From contig JAMONQ010000131.1 of the NCBI GenBank assembly GCA_027065635.1, forward strand, positions 1 through 8,358: DNA of 8,358 nucleotides. Reading direction: 5' to 3'. Below the pieces are notes generated by a model that did not search any database, had not been told where the DNA came from, and was given only the letters and a program-made list of their open reading frames with translations. Below are positions 5,502-8,358 of the stretch, one piece after another. Origin of the DNA: Campylobacterales bacterium (GTDB taxonomy: Bacteria > Campylobacterota > Campylobacteria > Campylobacterales > Hydrogenimonadaceae). The position numbers and the translations under genes are program-made. The number at the start of each line of letters is the position of its first letter. Positions within the stretch are counted from its first letter, which is position 1.

Positions 5502-6467
5502 ATGTTCACACGATTTCGGCGCAAAAGACTAAACCCGGTTCTAAGAGATCTCGTCAAAGAGACGACAATTACACCGAACGACTTCATATATCCGCTATTT
5601 ATCAGAAGCGGAGAGGGTATCAAAAACGAAGTCGCTTCGATGCCCGGAGTTTTCCAAATGAGTATAGACGAAGCGATAAAAGAGTGCGACAGCCTCAAGG
5701 CTCTCGGACTGAACTCGGTCATACTCTTCGGTATACCGGACATCAAGGATTCGGTAGGCAGCGATGCGATGTGCGAACACGGGATCATAGCGACCGCCCT
5801 GCGTGAACTGAAGGCTGCCCACCCGGAGATGTTTATCGTTACGGATCTTTGCTTTTGCGAATATACCGATCACGGCCATTGCGGTGTACTCAACCCGAAG
5901 CTACAGACGGTCGATAATGATATAACGCTCAAAAATCTGGCCAAACAGGCGATAGTTCACGCCAAGGCCGGAGCGGATATGATAGCGCCGAGCGGTATGA
6001 TGGACGGTATGATCACCGCCATCAGGGAGGGTCTCGATTCGGCCGGTTTCTCCCATATCCCGATCATGAGCTACTCCACCAAATTCGCAAGCGCCTACTA
6101 CGGACCGTTCCGGGACGTAGCCGAGTCGAGTCCAAGTTTCGGAGACCGCAGAAGCTACCAGATGGATCCGGCAAACCGCAGAGAAGCCGTACTGGAGAGT
6201 CTCGCGGACGAAGAGGAGGGTGCCGATATCCTGATGGTCAAGCCCGCGCTGGCGTATCTGGATATCGTCAGAGAGATCAGGGATGCCAGCAACCTGCCGC
6301 TTGCCGTCTACAATGTCAGCGGAGAGTACAGTATGCTCAAGATGGCGGCAAAAGCAGGTGTGATAGATTATGAGAAAGTCATGATGGAGACGCTTCTCGG
6401 CTTCAAAAGAGCAGGTGCCGACATCATAATCACATACCACGCAAAAGAGGCGGCCGCACTCCTTTGA
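5502..6467 (+). CDS. hemB: HemB, delta-aminolevulinic acid dehydratase (porphobilinogen synthase)
   Basis: HemB condenses two 5-aminolevulinate molecules into porphobilinogen, the first common pyrrole of haem, sirohaem and cobamide synthesis. The 321-aa protein is a full-length TIM barrel. The cysteine-rich metal site DLCFCEYTDHGHCG (115-128) supplies C117, C119 and C127, which predicts a zinc-dependent enzyme rather than the Asp-type, magnesium-only form. The two Schiff-base lysines are K194 in YSTKFASAYYGPF (191-203) and K247 in MVKPALAYLD (245-254). The ATG at 5502 follows an AAAGGG site and gives the conserved start MFTRFRRKR; the frame remains open upstream to a TTG at 5319 but those 61 codons look non-coding. 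argF follows 118 bp downstream, probably with its own promoter. Confidence 0.96.
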   Translation: MFTRFRRKRLNPVLRDLVKETTITPNDFIYPLFIRSGEGIKNEVASMPGVFQMSIDEAIKECDSLKALGLNSVILFGIPDIKDSVGSDAMCEHGIIATALRELKAAHPEMFIVTDLCFCEYTDHGHCGVLNPKLQTVDNDITLKNLAKQAIVHAKAGADMIAPSGMMDGMITAIREGLDSAGFSHIPIMSYSTKFASAYYGPFRDVAESSPSFGDRRSYQMDPANRREAVLESLADEEEGADILMVKPALAYLDIVREIRDASNLPLAVYNVSGEYSMLKMAAKAGVIDYEKVMMETLLGFKRAGADIIITYHAKEAAALL

Positions 6468-6485
6468 GGATCATAGCCGCCGATC

Positions 6486-6502
6486 CACGGGCATTGTCCG
6501 TG
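6486..6502 (+). other. Short hairpin after hemB
   Basis: CACGGGC-ATT-GTCCGTG forms a 7-bp stem with one G-U pair, 18 bases after the hemB stop. It is followed by AAACGATAC rather than a T-run, so it is not a canonical terminator. It may protect the hemB 3' end or act as a factor-dependent pause site ahead of the argF promoter. Confidence 0.35.
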
Positions 6503-6508
6503 AAACGA

Positions 6509-6514
6509 TACAAT
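6509..6514 (+). promoter_or_regulatory. Possible -10 box for argF
   Basis: TACAAT, followed by an A-rich run, lies 71 bp upstream of the argF ATG, with no clear -35. It would start transcription near 6521 and give a leader of about 65 nt that contains two hairpins. Confidence 0.4.
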
Positions 6515-6524
6515 AAAACGATAT

Positions 6525-6563
6525 GCGGCAGGGGTACTCCCCGCAAAACCGGCGACTCACCGG
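6525..6563 (+). other. Two consecutive hairpins in the argF leader
   Basis: GGGG-TACT-CCCC (6531-6542, with an outer GC pair possible from GCGGCA) is followed after six bases by CCGG-CGACTCA-CCGG (6549-6563). Both lie between the predicted argF start site and the ribosome binding site GAAGGA (6573-6578). No T-run follows, so they are not terminators as drawn; they could influence mRNA stability or translation. Confidence 0.45.
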
Positions 6564-6585
6564 AACAACCGCGAAGGATAAAACC

Positions 6586-7515
6586 ATGAGACACTTTTTG
6601 ACACTTAAAGATTTTACAAAAGACGAGATTTTGCAGATGATAGAGCTCGGCCTGCGAATAAAGGCGGAAGTGAAGGCCGGGCGCTTTACCCCCTATCTCG
6701 AAAATCAGGTACTCGCCATGATTTTCGAAAAGAGCAGCACCAGAACGAGAGTGAGCTTCGAAACGGGGATCTATCAGCTCGGCGGCACGGGACTCTTCCT
6801 CTCCGCAAGAGACATCCAGCTTGGACGCGGAGAACCGATGAAAGATACCGCCCGCGTCATATCGAGAATGTGCGATATGGTGATGATACGCACTTTCAGC
6901 CAGAAAAAGCTCGAAGAGTTCGCGAACTTTTCACAGGTACCCGTCATCAACGGCTTGACCGACGAGTATCATCCGGTACAGCTCATGGCCGACTACATGA
7001 CGATGATAGAGCACGGCAAGGATCGAAATCCGGTCGTCGCATACGTAGGTGACGGTAACAATATGGCGCACAGCTGGCTGATGCTCGCTTCCAAACTCGG
7101 TTTCGAACTTCGTATCGCCACTCCGAAGGGGTACGAGTGCGACGCCTCGATAGTCGCCGATGCCGCGGAGTTTGCAAAAAAAAGCGGTGCCGTGATAGAG
7201 TTTACCAACGATCCGAAAGATGCCGTGGCCGGCGCCGATGTAGTGACGACCGATACCTGGGTCTCCATGGGGAACGAAGAGGAGAAAGAGAAGCGTATCA
7301 AAGACTTTTCCGGCTATACTGTCGATACACGGATGATGAAACTCGCCAGAGCCGATGCAATCTTTCTGCACTGTCTGCCTGCCTACCGCGGACTCGAGGT
7401 GAGCGAGGATGTACTCGAAGGCGATCAGAGTGTCGTATTCGACGAGGCGGAGAACAGGCTGCACGCCCAAAAAGGTGTGATGGTATGGCTCGATGAAAGA
7501 CGCAAAGAGGTATAG
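6586..7515 (+). CDS. argF: ArgF, ornithine carbamoyltransferase
   Basis: ArgF makes citrulline from ornithine and carbamoyl phosphate in the arginine pathway. The 309-aa protein has the carbamoyl-phosphate loop SSTRTRVSFE (50-59), MIRTF (100-104), HPVQLMAD (129-136, usually HPCQ), the VAYVGDGNNMAHSW segment (151-164), the ornithine-site DTWVSMGNEEE (223-233) and FLHCLPAYRG (260-269) with the catalytic cysteine C263. These distinguish it from aspartate carbamoyltransferase. The ATG at 6586 is preceded by AAGGA at seven bases and gives the conserved start MRHFLTLKDF; an upstream in-frame ATG at 6523 lacks a ribosome binding site. The stop at 7513-7515 directly abuts the start of the DUF2603 gene, indicating co-transcription. 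Confidence 0.96.
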   Translation: MRHFLTLKDFTKDEILQMIELGLRIKAEVKAGRFTPYLENQVLAMIFEKSSTRTRVSFETGIYQLGGTGLFLSARDIQLGRGEPMKDTARVISRMCDMVMIRTFSQKKLEEFANFSQVPVINGLTDEYHPVQLMADYMTMIEHGKDRNPVVAYVGDGNNMAHSWLMLASKLGFELRIATPKGYECDASIVADAAEFAKKSGAVIEFTNDPKDAVAGADVVTTDTWVSMGNEEEKEKRIKDFSGYTVDTRMMKLARADAIFLHCLPAYRGLEVSEDVLEGDQSVVFDEAENRLHAQKGVMVWLDERRKEV

Positions 7516-8022
7516 ATGGAGATCGATATGAAAAACCTGAAAAACCTCCCGGCAGAGCAGCAGCTCAAGGAGATAGACGCCGTGGCGAAACGTCTCGGTA
7601 TGCCAAAGCCGTCAGAACGGCCGGTTATGCAGATTTTGCCGGGCGAAGAGGAAAACCGCAAGGTTCTGGAGCTCAAGCGCGGCAGCTGGAGCGACGAACA
7701 GCCCTGGTTCATCATAGATGAAGATGGCAAGCTTCTGGTGCTATCCACGGCCGAGGCAATGACGGCCATCATGAATTCGCTTCAGCATATGGGAGAAGAG
7801 GTATTCAAAGCCCGTCTGGAGCGTGCCATCGCCAAAGAGCTGCCGATAGATTTTCACGACGTGTGGGTAGTGGCGATGCATGAATTGCAACAAAAGCTAA
7901 AAGAGGGTGCCGCCGCACAGAGTGTAGATCTCGACACCCTTGTAAAGAGCATAAAACGAAAACATCCAAACCTTTTCTACTCTCTCAGGGATCTGCATCT
8001 GGATTCGGAGGATGAGGAGTAG
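7516..8022 (+). CDS. DUF2603 / UPF0763 family protein
   Basis: This 168-aa protein matches an uncharacterised family restricted to Campylobacterota. The family-like features are the central WFIIDEDGKLLVLSTAEAM segment (64-82), FKARLERAIAKELPIDFHDVW (97-117) and the strongly conserved KRKHPNLFYSL block (147-157), ending in an acidic tail (DSEDEE). It is soluble and mostly helical with no signal peptide. No biochemical role is known. The gene begins at the base after the argF stop, with AGAGG five bases upstream; an ATG four codons later (7528), preceded by GGAG at six bases, is an equally credible start. The junction implies an argF-DUF2603 transcript, which need not mean a role in arginine metabolism. 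Confidence 0.88.
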   Translation: MEIDMKNLKNLPAEQQLKEIDAVAKRLGMPKPSERPVMQILPGEEENRKVLELKRGSWSDEQPWFIIDEDGKLLVLSTAEAMTAIMNSLQHMGEEVFKARLERAIAKELPIDFHDVWVVAMHELQQKLKEGAAAQSVDLDTLVKSIKRKHPNLFYSLRDLHLDSEDEE

Positions 8023-8029
8023 CACTTAC

Positions 8030-8061
8030 GCCGAATCCGCAAAGTAGTGCGGAGCATCGGC
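8030..8061 (+). other. Two-tier hairpin after the DUF2603 gene
   Basis: GCCGA-AT-CCGCA-(6 nt)-TGCGG-AGCA-TCGGC folds as a 5-bp inner stem and a 5-bp outer stem separated by an internal loop, starting eight bases after the stop. It is followed by AAAAATCTC rather than T-rich sequence, so it is at best a non-canonical terminator or 3'-end stabiliser. Confidence 0.45.
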
Positions 8062-8258
8062 AAAAATCTCTCCACCGCTTCATCTTTTACTTCGCATATA
8101 CTTGATTCACAACCGCCTGCAAATAGTTCAGTTCGATTTAACAGAGTCTAACTTTATCAATATAACTTAATGATGAAATCAGTAAAATTGAATGATTTAA
8201 GGAGTTATTTATTCTAATTTAATTATAAATAGTAATACAAATATCTAAAGGAGATATT
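8062..8258. other. AT-rich gene-free spacer before the secreted-protein gene
   Basis: No supportable gene lies here. From about 8140 the sequence is strikingly A+T-rich compared with the rest of the window, consisting mostly of TTTAA/ATAAT-type runs, which fits a promoter region, possibly with upstream AT elements or bound by a nucleoid protein. A 15-codon frame at 8170-8217 has no ribosome binding site. Confidence 0.5.
8224..8229 (+). promoter_or_regulatory. Possible -10 box for the secreted-protein gene
   Basis: TATAAA is placed 30 bp upstream of the ATG at 8259, giving a leader of roughly 20-25 nt with a strong ribosome binding site. Many similar A/T hexamers occur nearby, so the exact choice is uncertain. 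Confidence 0.3.
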
Positions 8259-8358
8259 ATGAATATTAATAAAGTATCGACGCTTTTATTTTCAGCTTTT
8301 CTGATGACTATATCCGGCTCCCATTCGCTACACGCTTCATCGTCCGGCGCTGATACGG
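8259..8358 (+). CDS. Secreted or periplasmic protein, 5' end only (signal peptide visible)
   Basis: The first 33 codons of a gene run off the end of the window. The ATG is preceded by the best ribosome binding site here, AAGGAG five bases away. The protein begins with a short polar/basic segment (MNINKVS), a hydrophobic core LLFSAFLMTISG (9-20), and a probable signal peptidase I site after LHA (24-26), followed by a serine-rich mature start SSSGADT. There is no lipobox cysteine in view, so export to the periplasm, outer membrane or outside is expected. The family cannot be told from so little; TonB-dependent receptors, porins and periplasmic binding proteins all begin this way. It is separated from the argF group by an AT-rich spacer and probably starts a new transcription unit. 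Confidence 0.75.
   Translation, partial: MNINKVSTLLFSAFLMTISGSHSLHASSSGADT

Noticed and set aside
8170..8217. 15-codon open frame (MMKSVKLNDL...)
   Set aside because: No ribosome binding site, AT-rich low-complexity sequence and no sign of coding; random frames of this length are expected.
1..8358. CRISPR arrays, insertion sequences, att sites, toxin-antitoxin or defence genes
   Set aside because: I found no regularly spaced repeats, transposase or integrase motifs, or defence-type domains. The tRNA-Phe 3' end is not duplicated in the window.

Overview
The window is chromosomal core-gene sequence from a member of the Campylobacterota (former Epsilonproteobacteria). This rests on a 168-aa protein matching the Campylobacterota-restricted DUF2603/UPF0763 family, on a divergent ribA-rsmG / hemB-argF neighbourhood that I recall from Campylobacter, and on promoters that mostly consist of a good -10 box with no clear -35. 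Base composition is roughly balanced, which suggests an environmental lineage (for example Hydrogenimonas, Sulfurovum or Nitratifractor relatives) rather than AT-rich Campylobacter or Helicobacter. The genus is inference only.

Layout from left to right. The 3' tail of mraY overlaps murD by one base (peptidoglycan precursor synthesis), followed by a tRNA-Phe(GAA) gene with its own -10 box. Next comes a block read leftward: ribA, rsmG, a small zinc-ribbon membrane protein and a 127-aa conserved hypothetical are tightly packed with overlapping ends and look like one operon. Beyond them, still leftward, lie htpX with its own strong promoter and operator-like palindrome, then a TrpD2-like glycosyltransferase-fold gene that converges on the tRNA. 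Facing right from the ribA side are hemB (haem and tetrapyrrole synthesis), argF (arginine synthesis) and the DUF2603 gene, which abuts argF. The window ends inside a new gene with a strong ribosome binding site and a clear signal peptide, preceded by an AT-rich spacer.

Most of the genes are housekeeping: cell wall, translation (tRNA-Phe, 16S rRNA methylation), membrane proteolysis, riboflavin, haem and arginine. Several longest-possible reading frames overstate the 5' ends; I moved the starts of murD, htpX, the two small genes, hemB and argF to internal ATGs supported by Shine-Dalgarno sites, overlaps or family N-termini.

I see no mobile element, CRISPR array, toxin-antitoxin pair or defence system. 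The most interesting features are regulatory. The ribA-hemB intergenic region carries an imperfect inverted repeat of about 20 bp per arm with extra hairpins inside it, apparently bracketed by two extended -10 promoters that point at each other, so the two 5' leaders would be mutually antisense. The htpX promoter has a palindrome with the spacing of an HspR (HAIR) heat-shock operator over its predicted start site. The argF leader is hairpin-rich.
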